Positions 1 to 10,500 of a DNA stretch of 64,000 bases are shown piece by piece. Numbering within the stretch: the stretch's first letter is position 1; every line of letters starts with the position of its first letter. The stretch is taken from assembly GCA_963816435.1 (NCBI GenBank), contig CAWFKS010000020.1, forward strand, positions 62,001-126,000, written 5' to 3'. The stretch comes from CAWFKS01 sp963816435 (GTDB lineage Bacteria > Pseudomonadota > Alphaproteobacteria > Rhizobiales > Rhizobiaceae). The position numbers and the translations under genes were made by a program. The notes below the pieces were generated by a model. That model did not search any database, had not been told where the DNA came from, and saw nothing but the letters and a program-made list of their open reading frames with translations.

Positions 1-258
1 ACCACCTCCAGCCGGGAAACTTCGTGAGTGTGAGTATGCATATCCATACGCACAATCTCTTGGCCGTCTTCCAACCCCACAAGGCGTCCTACGCCGAAGG
101 GTTACGTTACGCCGACCCTCTGCCGTTCACAGGGGAGTTGCAGGACGTACGAGAAACGGCCGCCCAACGATCTATCCAGACATTGTGGAGGGCGCGATTG
201 AACAAGTGCTGCGATCCCGCTGAAGCGGGTAGGAAACAATTTGGGAGTGAAAAGCCGC
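1..258. other. Left edge, no gene supported
   Basis: No convincing coding region is visible here. Short open frames exist on both strands but lack ribosome sites, family resemblance and plausible composition. A small hairpin (CCCGC-TGAA-GCGGG) lies near 214-230 but has no T-run, so it is not called a terminator. Confidence 0.4.
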
Positions 259-645
259 CTACGCCTTCACGACCTTCAGCGTCTTGTCGAAGACGCCGAG
301 CACGCGGGAAAGCTCGTGGCCGCGCTTCAGCACCATGCCGGTGGCCGCCACCACCGAGTAGGCGCCCTGGCGGTGCCTCAGCTTCGGCGTCTTGACGATC
401 TGGAACAGCGGCACCTCGCTGGTGCGCCGGAACACGGAAAAAACCGCGCGATCCTTGAGGTGGTCGATGGCGTAGTCGCGCCACTCGCCGGCCGCGACCA
501 TCATGCCGTAGACATGCAGGATCTGGTTGAGCTCGCGCCGGTCGAAGGTGACCGGCAGTTCCAGGCGCTCGCGCCGCGCCTCGGCGAGCGGGATGAGTAT
601 TGCGGAATCCTCCCTACCCTCCCCGCCGGAACTGCTGTCCATCAT
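259..645 (-). CDS. DUF2794 domain-containing protein
   Basis: This encodes a 128-residue cytosolic protein of the DUF2794 family, which is conserved in Alphaproteobacteria and has no established function. Family-like stretches are visible around ILIPLAEARRERLE, VTFDRRELNQIL and GEWRDYAIDHLKDRAVFSVF, and they fill almost the whole protein. The start is one of two consecutive ATG codons (645 or 642), because family resemblance begins right after them. A longer upstream open frame exists but looks non-coding. It is the only minus-strand gene at the left edge and is followed upstream by a 390-base gap holding a plus-strand RNA candidate. Confidence 0.82.
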   Translation of the reverse strand: MMDSSSGGEGREDSAILIPLAEARRERLELPVTFDRRELNQILHVYGMMVAAGEWRDYAIDHLKDRAVFSVFRRTSEVPLFQIVKTPKLRHRQGAYSVVAATGMVLKRGHELSRVLGVFDKTLKVVKA

Positions 646-779
646 GCGCCCGATGCCTTTCACGACGATTATGCGACGCGAGAAGGTTCGCCCGGCAGGC
701 GCCGAATTGCAAGCCCGCGGGTGGACGCCTGAAGGGCCGCGGGACCCCGCCGGCCGCTCACAGAAGTTACATCGCCTGT

Positions 780-808
780 TTGAATTGGTGATGGCTCTGC
801 CACATTCT
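780..808 (+). promoter_or_regulatory. Candidate promoter of the plus-strand RNA
   Basis: TTGAAT (780-785) and CATTCT (803-808) are separated by exactly 17 bases, resembling a housekeeping sigma promoter. It would start transcription near 815 and feed the structured region that ends in the terminator at 970-999. The -10 box is weak, so this is inference. Confidence 0.3.
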
Positions 809-814
809 CGCCGC

Positions 815-1000
815 GGTTTGTCCCATCTGCCGCCCCATTCGACGCCCACGTTCGCGCTGTTGCCTGAGACGGTTCGGTCCGGCACGGTCCCGCAAACCCC
901 AAGCCCCCCGCCCACGGGGCCGGTCGGATCGAACCAATTCGGGCGACTGCGATCCCAAAGCAGCAAAGTGCCGGTGCTGGTTCCCAGCGCCGGCTTTTTG
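815..1000 (+). ncRNA. Candidate structured small RNA
   Basis: No open frame is convincing between the two minus-strand genes here, but the plus-strand transcript can fold into a rod. Bases 855-865 pair with 941-951 (one T-T mismatch), and 871-881 pair with 925-935 (11 consecutive pairs). Between these helices lies a 5x5 internal loop, and a GC hairpin at 903-920 caps the rod. Several pairs are G-U (861/945, 865/941, 877/929), which would be A-C mismatches in a minus-strand RNA, so the plus strand is favoured. A terminator follows directly. The rod-like outline recalls 6S RNA, but I see no motif that identifies a known family. The 5' end is uncertain. Confidence 0.4.
970..999 (+). terminator. 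Rho-independent terminator, plus orientation
   Basis: An 11-bp stem (970-980 with 984-994, including one T-G pair at 975/989) and a three-base loop are followed by TTTTT at 995-999. No plus-strand coding gene lies upstream, so it probably ends the small RNA candidate. It is a poor terminator in the opposite direction. Confidence 0.6.
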
Positions 1001-1035
1001 TTGTCCGGGGAGGGGTTTGGGGAGCGTCTGGCGGC

Positions 1036-1797
1036 TCAGGCGGCAGGCCGGGTCATCACCGCAGCCCCCAGGATCGGTCCCGGCAGGCCCGTATCGGTGA
1101 CGGCCTGCAACAGCACGGCACAGCCGCCGCCCTGCTTTTCGACCTCGCTCAGCGGCAGCTCGAAGCGCTTGGCCTGGCCGTGCCACATGCCCGCGGTCTG
1201 GAAGTCGGTGACGGCGTTCCAGTAGGTGATGGTCTTGCCGCTGTTCTCGCCGCGCTTGATGACCACCGGCTTGGCCGGGTCGAAATAGACCAGCACGAGA
1301 TGCGCCTCGCGCGCCTTTCCGGCGGGCGCGTCGCCCGTCTCGATGATCAGGCTGTCGCCCTTGCGCTCCAGGCTGACGTCGACGCCGAGCCCCTTGCCGT
1401 CCTCGTCGAGCCTGTCGAGCGTGGCGGCGACGGCGTCGCCGTGCGCGCCGTTGACGTGGGTGCGGCCGTTGATGACGGCTTCCGGCGTGTAGACGGAGCT
1501 CTGGGCGAGCGCGCGGCCGTATTCGCGCTGGCGCCCGGTGTTTTCCGGGCTGGCCATGGTGTCGCGCCAGCCGAGATAGTCCCAGTAGTCGACATGGTAG
1601 GACAGCGCCACGACGTCGCCGCGCCCGGCGAGATCGCCGAGCACCTTGTCGGCCGGCGGGCAGGAATTGCAGCCCTGGCTGGTGAACAGCTCGACCACGC
1701 CGAGCGGCCGGTCGCCGGCTGATGCCGGCCCGGCGAGCGCGGCTGCCACGACGAGCCCGAAAGCCGTCGCCAGCCCGATGATGCCTGGGCGTTTCAT
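1036..1797 (-). CDS. DUF1223 secreted thioredoxin-like protein
   Basis: This encodes a 253-residue protein of the DUF1223 family, a thioredoxin-fold group without defined substrates. The ATG at 1797 begins a signal peptide (MKRPG, then a hydrophobic stretch ending in PASA near residue 27), so export to the periplasm is expected. A CxxC pair (C43 and C46 in QGCNSC) follows ELFTS and matches the family redox site. The VALSYHVDYWDYLGW segment is also typical. A longer frame upstream starts at 1851 but would bury the signal peptide. It lies next to the aconitase/cytochrome c maturation region, although a redox link to CcmG is only inference. Confidence 0.85.
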   Translation of the reverse strand: MKRPGIIGLATAFGLVVAAALAGPASAGDRPLGVVELFTSQGCNSCPPADKVLGDLAGRGDVVALSYHVDYWDYLGWRDTMASPENTGRQREYGRALAQSSVYTPEAVINGRTHVNGAHGDAVAATLDRLDEDGKGLGVDVSLERKGDSLIIETGDAPAGKAREAHLVLVYFDPAKPVVIKRGENSGKTITYWNAVTDFQTAGMWHGQAKRFELPLSEVEKQGGGCAVLLQAVTDTGLPGPILGAAVMTRPAA

Positions 1798-1984
1798 TCG
1801 AAAGAAATCCGATCGCTTGCGGCGGGGTCGCCCGCCTTGCTCGGATGTCACACTAGCCGGATGCCCGGATCAAGCAAAAGTCACTTTGAGGTTACACACC
1901 GCTGACCGAACGTCAGCATGCCGGTTTACGGCCGGGCCTCGCCGTGCCAAGCATTTCGCCCGAACAAAGGGGGAGTTCACCGAC

Positions 1985-2668
1985 ATGAACAGCACGCTTC
2001 TTGCCGCCGTCGACCTCTATTGCGAGCGCACCGGGCCGGAGCTGTGGTCGGAGCCGCTCAACGCGCTGTCGAACCTCGCCTTCATCGCCGCCGGCATCTG
2101 GGGCCTGCGCGAGATCAGGCGGCGCCGGGCGGGCGGCTTCGCCGAGATCCTCGGCTGGTGGGTGGTGGCGATCGGCGTCGGCTCCTTCATCTTCCACACC
2201 TGGGCGACGCGGCTGACCGTGTGGTTCGACGTCGTGCCGATCGCCGCCTTCACGCTCGCCTATTCGCTGTTCGCCTTCCGCCACCTGATCGGGCTGGCCT
2301 GGCCGCGCGCCGTGCTGGCGTTCGTCGTCTTCTTCGCCGTCGCCGCCGTGCTGACGCTGCTGGTGCCGCAGTCGCTGGCCGACGCCACCAACGGCACCAC
2401 CGGCTACCTGCCGGCCTTCCTGGCGCTGGTCTTCTTCGGGCTCTACCTGCCGGCGACCGGCAAGCCGTTCGGCTGGTTCATCTTCGCCGCCGCGTGCCTG
2501 TTCCTGGTCAACTGCTTCTTCCGCATCGTCGACATGAGCGTGTGCCCGTGGCTGCCGATCGGCACGCATTTCCTCTGGCACCTCGGCAACGGCCTGATGC
2601 TGGGCATTCTCTTGGCCGCCGCCGCCCGCCGCGGCGAGGCGATGCGCGCGGGGATGGCGGGGGCGTAG
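1985..2668 (+). CDS. Ceramidase family integral membrane protein
   Basis: This encodes a 227-residue polytopic membrane protein of the alkaline ceramidase family (CREST hydrolase superfamily). About seven hydrophobic segments are visible. The family zinc and catalytic residues are recognisable: FHTW with H71, an aspartate in WFDVVP (D82), and HFLWHLGNG near the end (H195 and H199). The known family cleaves amide bonds of ceramide-like lipids, but the bacterial substrate here is unknown. The start is chosen by a strong GGGGGAG ribosome site 11 bases upstream. It is divergent from DUF1223 and followed closely by a toxin-antitoxin promoter. Confidence 0.82.
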   Translation: MNSTLLAAVDLYCERTGPELWSEPLNALSNLAFIAAGIWGLREIRRRRAGGFAEILGWWVVAIGVGSFIFHTWATRLTVWFDVVPIAAFTLAYSLFAFRHLIGLAWPRAVLAFVVFFAVAAVLTLLVPQSLADATNGTTGYLPAFLALVFFGLYLPATGKPFGWFIFAAACLFLVNCFFRIVDMSVCPWLPIGTHFLWHLGNGLMLGILLAAAARRGEAMRAGMAGA

Positions 2669-2681
2669 GGGGAGACCGAGG

Positions 2682-2715
2682 CTGTATTGACATTGTGGAT
2701 ACAGACGCTCACATT
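2682..2715 (+). promoter_or_regulatory. Toxin-antitoxin promoter/operator
   Basis: A perfect dyad CTGTAT (2682-2687) and ATACAG (2699-2704) overlaps a consensus -35 box TTGACA (2687-2692). With 17 bases of spacing the -10 falls at 2710-2715 (CACATT), putting the transcript start close to the antitoxin ATG at 2722. Such dyads are typical sites where antitoxins repress their own operon. Binding is inference. Confidence 0.55.
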
Positions 2716-2721
2716 GCCGGC

Positions 2722-3033
2722 ATGACGAAGCTTCATCCCTCTCCGACTGTCGACCGCTCGCCGGCAAGCGAGACGAAGTCCAGCATCAACCTGCGGCTCG
2801 AGGCCCAGACGCGCCACCTCATCGACGAGGCGGCGGCCGCGCTCGGCAAGACGCGCACCGAGTTCATGGTCGAGACTGCTCGGCGGCAGGCGATCGACGT
2901 GCTCGTCGAGCGGCGGCTGTTCACGCTCGATCCGGAAGGCTACGACGCCTTCGTGCTGGCGCTCGACAATCCGCCGGCGCCGGGACCGAAGCTGAAGGCG
3001 CTGCTCGGTCGCGCTCCGGCATGGCGGGGCTAG
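2722..3033 (+). CDS. DUF1778 (TacA-type) antitoxin
   Basis: This encodes a 103-residue antitoxin of the DUF1778/TacA type, which pairs with GNAT acetyltransferase toxins. The core INLRLEAQTRHLIDEAAAALGKTRTEFM is a ribbon-helix-helix DNA-binding unit (residues about 20-50), and the C-terminal tail would wrap the toxin. There is no ribosome site before the ATG, and the predicted transcript start lies almost on it, so a leaderless message is possible. The frame overlaps the toxin start by 13 bases, implying coupled translation. Autorepression through the CTGTAT/ATACAG dyad just upstream is likely. Confidence 0.82.
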   Translation: MTKLHPSPTVDRSPASETKSSINLRLEAQTRHLIDEAAAALGKTRTEFMVETARRQAIDVLVERRLFTLDPEGYDAFVLALDNPPAPGPKLKALLGRAPAWRG

Positions 3034-3551
3034 GCGGCAACAAGGCGCCGACCCTTTCGGCGCCGGTTCCGATCTCGGCAAGTCACGATCTCTCGCGTTT
3101 CGATTGCGGCGAGCCTGCGCTGGACGACTGGCTGCGGCAGCGCGCCCTGAGAAACGAGAGCCGCTTCTCGCGCACCTATGTCGTGTGCGAGGCAGAGCGG
3201 GTTGTCGGCTACTACTGCATCTCGGCAGGCGCGGTGGGGCGGGCGGCAGCACCCGGCAAACTCCGCCGCAACGCGCCCGACGCCATTCCGGTCTCCGTGA
3301 TCGGGCGGCTCGCAGTCGATCGCGCCTACGCCGGCAAGGGCCTCGGTGCCGACCTTCTGGCAGACGCCCTGCGGCGCATCGCGCTCGCCTCGCGCGCCAT
3401 CGGCATTGCCGCGGTGCTGGTGCACGCCAAGGACGACGCCGCCCGGCGCTTTTATCTGCGCTGCGCCGAGTTCATCGAGTTTCCGAACCACAGCCGTACG
3501 CTGTTCCTGCCGGTCGAGACGCTGGTGCGGGCAATATCGCAGTCACAGTGA
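3021..3551 (+). CDS. GNAT-family toxin (TacT-like)
   Basis: This encodes a 176-residue GNAT acetyltransferase of the TacT class, toxins that acetylate the amino acid on charged tRNA and so stop translation. The acetyl-CoA loop is visible as [10 protein letters not shown] (residues 101-110) after GRLAVD. The general acid tyrosine is in RRFYLRC (Y145). The N-terminal [12 protein letters not shown] is characteristic of this toxin subfamily. It overlaps the antitoxin gene and is followed by a strong terminator, so the two form a closed operon. The target tRNA cannot be told from sequence. Confidence 0.85.
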   Translation: MAGLGGNKAPTLSAPVPISASHDLSRFDCGEPALDDWLRQRALRNESRFSRTYVVCEAERVVGYYCISAGAVGRAAAPGKLRRNAPDAIPVSVIGRLAVDRAYAGKGLGADLLADALRRIALASRAIGIAAVLVHAKDDAARRFYLRCAEFIEFPNHSRTLFLPVETLVRAISQSQ

Positions 3552-3560
3552 CCACGACAC

Positions 3561-3592
3561 AAAAAACCCCGGCGTTTCCGCCGGGGCTTTTT
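3561..3592. terminator. Bidirectional rho-independent terminator
   Basis: CCCCGGC (3567-3573) pairs with GCCGGGG (3580-3586) around a six-base loop, with an A-run before and a T-run after. It serves the toxin operon on the plus strand and acnA on the minus strand, which converge here. Confidence 0.85.
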
Positions 3593-3624
3593 CGTTTCAG
3601 CTGCGATGAAGCCGATCGCTTGCC

Positions 3625-6316
<2,692 letters not shown>

Positions 6317-6600
6317 GGACGGTCCCTAACTGTCTGTTGCCGGGATGGAAACGGACGTCCGTGGCATGCTGACACGCGCAAGGTGCGGGTGCGGTCATTT
6401 CCGCGGTCCGTTCCCGGTGTCCCGACATAGATAGGCGGAACACGGTTCGGCGCAATGTGGAAGCACGCCGACCGCTGGCGTGGTTGCCGGTTCCATACAG
6501 AATTTCGTAGAAGGATTCCAGAGCGGTACGGGCGATTTTGCCGCATCGCGCGGCTTGCGGCCATGCGATGCCGCCGAACCATGGATTGAACGGGGACGCG

Positions 6601-7230
6601 ATGCGGCTGGTCGCCGAAAACCTGAGCGGAGCGCGCGGCGGCGAGATCCTGTTCTCCGGGCTGTCCTTCGCCGTCGAAGAGGGCGGCGCGCTGTTGCTGA
6701 CCGGGCCGAACGGCTCGGGCAAGTCGACGCTTCTGAGGATCGTCGCCGGCCTGTTGCCGGCCGAATCCGGCACGGTGGCGATCGAGGGCGGCGGCGAAGG
6801 CAAGGACGAGGGCAAGGACGAGGATTGGCCGGACGTCGCGTCGGCCTGCCACTATCTCGGCCACCAGAACGGCATGAAGACGGCGATGAGCGTGGAGGAG
6901 AATTTGCGCTTCTGGCGCGACTTCCTCGGCGAGCCGCATCTGGAAGTCTGGGAGGCGCTGGAGATGGTGGGGCTCGGCGACCTCGGCCACCTGCCCTACG
7001 GCTATCTGTCGACCGGGCAGCGCCGGCGCGTGGCGATTGCCCGGCTGCTTTCGAGCTGGCGCCCGGTCTGGCTGCTCGACGAGCCGACCTCCGGGCTCGA
7101 CAAGGCATCCGAGGCGCAGTTCGCCGCGCTCATGCGCGCCCACATGGAGGACGGCGGCATCGTGGTGGCCGCCACCCATCTGCCGCTCGGACTGGACGAG
7201 GCGCAGGAACTGCGGCTGGGGGAGCGCTGA
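6601..7230 (+). CDS. ccmA: Heme exporter ATP-binding protein CcmA
   Basis: CcmA is the ATPase of the CcmABCD machinery that loads heme onto CcmE for cytochrome c maturation at the inner membrane. The protein has 209 residues. The Walker A motif GPNGSGKST lies at 35-43, a signature LSTGQRRRVA lies in the second half, and Walker B plus switch LLDEPTSGLD follows. A charged insert (GEGKDEGKDED, about residues 65-75) is somewhat longer than usual. The start at 6601 follows an ACGGGGAC ribosome site. A palindromic repeat element separates it from ccmB. Confidence 0.93.
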   Translation: MRLVAENLSGARGGEILFSGLSFAVEEGGALLLTGPNGSGKSTLLRIVAGLLPAESGTVAIEGGGEGKDEGKDEDWPDVASACHYLGHQNGMKTAMSVEENLRFWRDFLGEPHLEVWEALEMVGLGDLGHLPYGYLSTGQRRRVAIARLLSSWRPVWLLDEPTSGLDKASEAQFAALMRAHMEDGGIVVAATHLPLGLDEAQELRLGER

Positions 7231-7246
7231 ATGATTTCGTGTTCGA

Positions 7247-7381
7247 CGCCCCCTCCACCGCCTACGGCGGTCCCCCTCCCCCGCTTCGCAGGGGAGGATC
7301 AAAGCGGTGCGGCCAGTCTCGACCCCGATCCTCCCCCGTTCACGGGGGAGGGGGACCATGTGAAACATGGTGGAGGGGGCG
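7247..7381. repeat. Nested palindromic intergenic element (RIME-like)
   Basis: A 135-base element between ccmA and ccmB has perfect 13-bp terminal inverted repeats (7247-7259 and 7369-7381) and an inner perfect 15-bp pair (7269-7283 and 7343-7357). Small hairpins CCGCC-TAC-GGCGG and CCATG-TGAAA-CATGG sit on each side. It resembles the rhizobial intergenic mosaic elements. As RNA it would form a large cloverleaf between two operon genes. Confidence 0.75.
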
Positions 7382-7409
7382 CAGTCCGGCGCCGGCCGGA
7401 GGTGCGCGT

Positions 7410-8073
7410 ATGCTAGCCCTCTACATTCGCGACGTGCGGCTCGGCGTGCGCGCCGGCGGCGGAGCGCTGGTCGGCGTGCTGTTCTTCCTGGCCGTCGTCG
7501 CCGTGGTGCCGTTCGGCGTCGGCCCCGACCTCAAGCTGCTCGCCCGCATCGGCCCGGCGATGCTGTGGATCGGCGCCCTGCTGGCGTCGCCTGCTCGGCC
7601 TCGACCGGCTGTTCCAGGCCGACCGCGAGGACGGCGCGCTCGACCCGCTGGTGCTGGCCGCCGGCCGCCACCCGCTGGCGCTGACGGTTCTGGTCAAATG
7701 CCTCGCCCACTGGACGGCGAGCGTGCTGCCGCTGGTGGTGGCGGCCCCCGTGCTCGGCCTGTTCATGAACATGGACGCGCTGGCGATCGGCGCGGCCACG
7801 CTGACGCTGTTGGTCGGCACGCCGGCGATCGCCTTCATCGGCGCGGTGGGTGCGGCCGTCACCGTGGCGCTGCCGCGCGGCGGCCTGCTGGTCTCGGTTC
7901 TCATCCTGCCGCTGGTGATCCCGGTGCTGATCTTCGGCGTCTCGGCGAGCTACGGCGCCGTCGCCGATCCCGAGCCGTTCGGGCCGCCCTTCATGATATT
8001 GTGCGCGCTGACGCTGTTCTTCGCCGTGCTCGGCCCGCTGGCCGCCTCCTTCGCGCTGAGATGGGCGGATTGA
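7410..8073 (+). CDS. ccmB: Heme exporter permease CcmB (one-base frameshift)
   Basis: CcmB is the membrane partner of CcmA in the cytochrome c maturation complex. The reconstructed protein is 220 residues with six hydrophobic segments, the family norm. The first part (MLALYIRDVRLGVRAGGG to IGALLAS) and the rest (GLDRLFQADREDGALDPL to ALRWAD) are in different frames. One extra C at 7590-7591 explains the shift, giving GALLASLLGLDRLF when removed. The motif LDRLFQ.D..DG is diagnostic for CcmB. A sequence error is more likely than loss, because ccmA and ccmCDG are intact. Confidence 0.88.
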
Positions 8074-8150
8074 AACGGTGCACGAACCGTCAAGCGAACC
8101 GGTGATACGGCAATGTTGATACTGCCCGCGCAAACCCTCATCTGAGCGCC

Positions 8151-9173
8151 ATGAAAAAGATCGGATTTTTGTCCTTCGGCCACTGGTCGCCCTCGCCCCA
8201 GTCCGGCACCCGCTCGGCCTCCGACGCGCTTCTCCAGTCCATCGACCTTGCGGTCGCGGCGGAAGAGATCGGCGCCGACGGCGCCTATTTCCGCGTCCAC
8301 CATTTCGCCCGGCAGCTCGCCTCGCCGTTTCCGCTGCTTGCGGCGGCGGGTGCGAAGACGAAGCGCATCGAGCTCGGCACCGCCGTCATCGACATGCGCT
8401 ACGAAAACCCGCTCTACATGGTCGAGGATGCGGGTGCGGCCGACCTGATCGCCGGCGGCCGGCTGCAGCTCGGCATCTCGCGCGGCTCGCCGGAGCAGGT
8501 GGTCGATGGCTGGCGCTATTTCGGCTACGTGCCGCAGGAGGGCGCCAGCGACGCCGACATGGCGCGCACCAACGCCGAGATCTTTCTCGAGGCGCTGAAG
8601 GGCAAGGGCTTCGCCCAGCCGAGCCCGCGCCCGATGTTCCCGAACCCGCCCGGCCTGCTGCGGCTGGAGCCGCATTCGGAAGGCCTGCGCGACCGCATCT
8701 GGTGGGGTGCGGCGACCAACGCCACCGCCGAGTGGGCGGCGAAGCTCGGCATGAACTTGCAGAGCTCGACGCTGAAGTTCGACGAGGGCGGCAAGCCGTT
8801 CCACGTCCAGCAGGCCGAACAGATCCGCGCCTATCGCGCCGCCTGGAAGGAGGCCGGCCACGACCACGAGCCGCGCGTCTCGGTCAGCCGCTCGATCTTC
8901 GCGCTGGTGAACGACATGGACCGCGCCTATTTCGGCCGCGACGCCGACAGCCGCGACCAGTTCGGCTATATCGAGGCCAATACGCGCGCCGTGTTCGGCC
9001 GCAGCTATGCCGACGAGCCGGACAGGCTGATCGAACAGCTGAAGGAGGACGAGGGGATCGCCGAGGCCGACACGCTGCTTCTGACCGTGCCGAACCAGCT
9101 CGGCGTCGACTACAACGCCCACGTGCTCGACGCGATCCTGAAGCACGTCGCACCGGGACTGGGCTGGCGGTAG
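8151..9173 (+). CDS. LLM-class flavin-dependent oxidoreductase
   Basis: This encodes a 340-residue luciferase-like monooxygenase, a TIM-barrel enzyme using reduced FMN or F420 in the cytosol. The start GFLSFGHWSPSPQSGTRSA and the phrase EEIGADGAYFRVHHFARQLASPFPL (residues about 36-60) match the bacterial luciferase-like superfamily. LGTAVIDMRYENPLYMVEDAG and GRLQLGISRGSP are further family blocks. The substrate cannot be predicted. It lies inside the ccm cluster, between ccmB and ccmC, which is unusual, and is followed by a repeat and a convergent minus-strand cassette. Confidence 0.85.
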   Translation: MKKIGFLSFGHWSPSPQSGTRSASDALLQSIDLAVAAEEIGADGAYFRVHHFARQLASPFPLLAAAGAKTKRIELGTAVIDMRYENPLYMVEDAGAADLIAGGRLQLGISRGSPEQVVDGWRYFGYVPQEGASDADMARTNAEIFLEALKGKGFAQPSPRPMFPNPPGLLRLEPHSEGLRDRIWWGAATNATAEWAAKLGMNLQSSTLKFDEGGKPFHVQQAEQIRAYRAAWKEAGHDHEPRVSVSRSIFALVNDMDRAYFGRDADSRDQFGYIEANTRAVFGRSYADEPDRLIEQLKEDEGIAEADTLLLTVPNQLGVDYNAHVLDAILKHVAPGLGWR

Positions 9174-9177
9174 GGAC

Positions 9178-9270
9178 GCCGGCAGCCGCTTTCCCTCCCG
9201 TCGGGAAGAAGGAAGACCCGCCACCCGCGGCGCCGCTCCCTCCCCGCTGGGGGAGAGGACGCGAGGCTCG
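9178..9270. repeat. Degenerate palindromic intergenic element
   Basis: The spacer between two convergent genes contains CCCTCCCGTCGGGAAG and CTCCCTCCCCGCTGGGGGAG blocks resembling parts of the other palindromic elements in this window. The copy looks degenerate and its borders are approximate. It may also act as a weak bidirectional terminator. Confidence 0.4.
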
Positions 9271-9271
9271 A

Positions 9272-9694
9272 TCAGCCGGGCGGCATCCGCTCGAACGACG
9301 GCAGCGACGGATCCATGACGTCCCATGGCAGGCCGCGGACGGCATAGGTGACGACCTGCGGCTGAAACCGTTCCGGATCGTCCAGGCTTGCCGCCGGGAT
9401 GGCTATCAGCTCGGGCATCGCGGCGAAGGCCAGATGGACCGGCGTTCCGCAGGTCGGGCAGAACGCGTGGATCTTCACGTTGCCGCTGTCGCCCGTCACC
9501 CGCCAGGTTTTCGCTTCGCCCTTGATCGTCACCTCGGCGCGCCGTGGAAAGGTCAGCCAGGAACCGTGTCCCGTGCCGCTGCGCCTCTGGCAGTCCCGGC
9601 ACTGGCAATGGTTCTGGAAGATCGGTTCGCTGGACGTCTCGTAGCGTATCGCCCCGCACGCGCATCCGCCGGAATAGCGCATCCCCATGGTCAC
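9272..9694 (-). CDS. GFA (CENP-V/GFA) family protein
   Basis: This encodes a 140-residue member of the GFA family, zinc-binding proteins related to glutathione-dependent formaldehyde-activating enzyme. The cysteine pattern GGCACG (residues about 9-14), CQCRDC and FCPTCG supplies the structural and catalytic zinc sites. Family members act on small thiol adducts, but the substrate here is unknown. The start overlaps the end of the upstream SRPBCC gene by four bases (ATGA), so the two are translationally coupled. It is the last gene of the ArsR-SRPBCC-GFA cassette. Confidence 0.85.
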   Translation of the reverse strand: MTMGMRYSGGCACGAIRYETSSEPIFQNHCQCRDCQRRSGTGHGSWLTFPRRAEVTIKGEAKTWRVTGDSGNVKIHAFCPTCGTPVHLAFAAMPELIAIPAASLDDPERFQPQVVTYAVRGLPWDVMDPSLPSFERMPPG

Positions 9695-10161
9695 GCGGCC
9701 TTCGGCTTGGCGAAGATGTCGAGCGGGGTGCCGGTTTCCAGATAGGATTTCAGGCTGGAGAGCACGATCGGCCAGCCCTTGCTGACGCCGTTGGCCATGC
9801 CGCTGTCCGCAACGAGATCCGCGTGCGTGACGGTCAGCCTGACCATGCCTTCATATTCCACGACATCGAAGGTCACGCGGCTGTAGGCGGACTGGTCGTC
9901 AGCCTGCGATGCGTTGGCCCAGCTCAACACGAGGCGCGTGGGCGGTTCGGACTCGACGACCTTTCCGACAAGGTTGACCGTGTGCTCCTCATTGTCGCGG
10001 ATGTGCTGCCAGTCCGAGCCGGGCTTCCAGTCGGAGACGTTCTCGTGGCCCCAGTAGAGCCGCGAAATCTCGGGCCGGGTTATTGCATCGAACACCTTCT
10101 GCGGCGTCGAAGCGATATAGGTCACGTAGACAAGGCTGATCGTCTCGGCACTCATGGTCAC
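9691..10161 (-). CDS. SRPBCC (AHSA1-like) family protein
   Basis: This encodes a 156-residue START/Bet v1-like protein of the AHSA1 branch, a fold that binds hydrophobic ligands in a deep cavity. The opening VYVTYIASTPQKVFDAIT, followed by SRLYWGHENVSDWKPGSDW, is typical, as is GWPIVLSSLKSYLETG at the end. It may start at the third residue (ATG 10155) because the ArsR stop overlaps the first ATG. ArsR-SRPBCC pairs are common, and the regulator probably controls this gene. Ligand and role are unknown. Confidence 0.86.
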   Translation of the reverse strand: MTMSAETISLVYVTYIASTPQKVFDAITRPEISRLYWGHENVSDWKPGSDWQHIRDNEEHTVNLVGKVVESEPPTRLVLSWANASQADDQSAYSRVTFDVVEYEGMVRLTVTHADLVADSGMANGVSKGWPIVLSSLKSYLETGTPLDIFAKPKAA

Positions 10162-10472
10162 TCTCCTTCGAGTTCATTCTTGAGATCGTGCAGCAGGCTG
10201 AGCCGCTGGCGTTCGAATTTCCGCACCCACCGCTCGTAGACCTCGTGCAGGGGGACCGGATTGATGAAATGCAGCTTCTCGCGGCCGCGCCTGACGGTGC
10301 TCACCAGGTTGGCGTCCTCGAGGAGTCCGAGGTGTTGCGTGGCCGACTGCCGCGTCATTTCCAGGTTCTCGCAAAGCTGCCCGAGCGTCTGGCCGTTCTT
10401 CTCGCAAAGAAGATCGAGCAGCCTTCTGCGGGTCGGGTCGCCCAGCGCCTTGAAAACCTTGTCAGCGTCCAC
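10158..10472 (-). CDS. ArsR-family transcriptional regulator
   Basis: This encodes a 104-residue winged-helix repressor of the ArsR/SmtB family. FKALGDPTRRRLLDLLCEKNGQTLGQL is the classic opening, and EMTRQSATQHLGLLEDANLV is the recognition helix region. No metal-binding ELCVC-type motif is present, so it probably senses something other than metal. I place the start at the GTG at 10472, preceded by AGGCAGGA, rather than an in-frame ATG at 10520. That ATG lies inside a 20-base palindrome that looks like the operator. It is the first gene of the SRPBCC/GFA cassette and is probably autoregulated. Confidence 0.82.
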   Translation of the reverse strand: MDADKVFKALGDPTRRRLLDLLCEKNGQTLGQLCENLEMTRQSATQHLGLLEDANLVSTVRRGREKLHFINPVPLHEVYERWVRKFERQRLSLLHDLKNELEGE

Positions 10473-10500
10473 GTGTCCTGCCTGTTCCTGGGGCCGTAAT

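Noticed and set aside
24..395. Plus-strand open frame at the left edge
   Set aside because: It overlaps the well-supported DUF2794 gene, has no ribosome site, and turns into an arginine/proline/serine-rich peptide typical of the wrong frame in high-GC DNA.
930..946. tRNA-like T-loop (GGTTCGATCC on the minus strand)
   Set aside because: The flanking bases do not form a T stem, and no acceptor, D or anticodon arm can be built around it. It is explained by the small-RNA stem.
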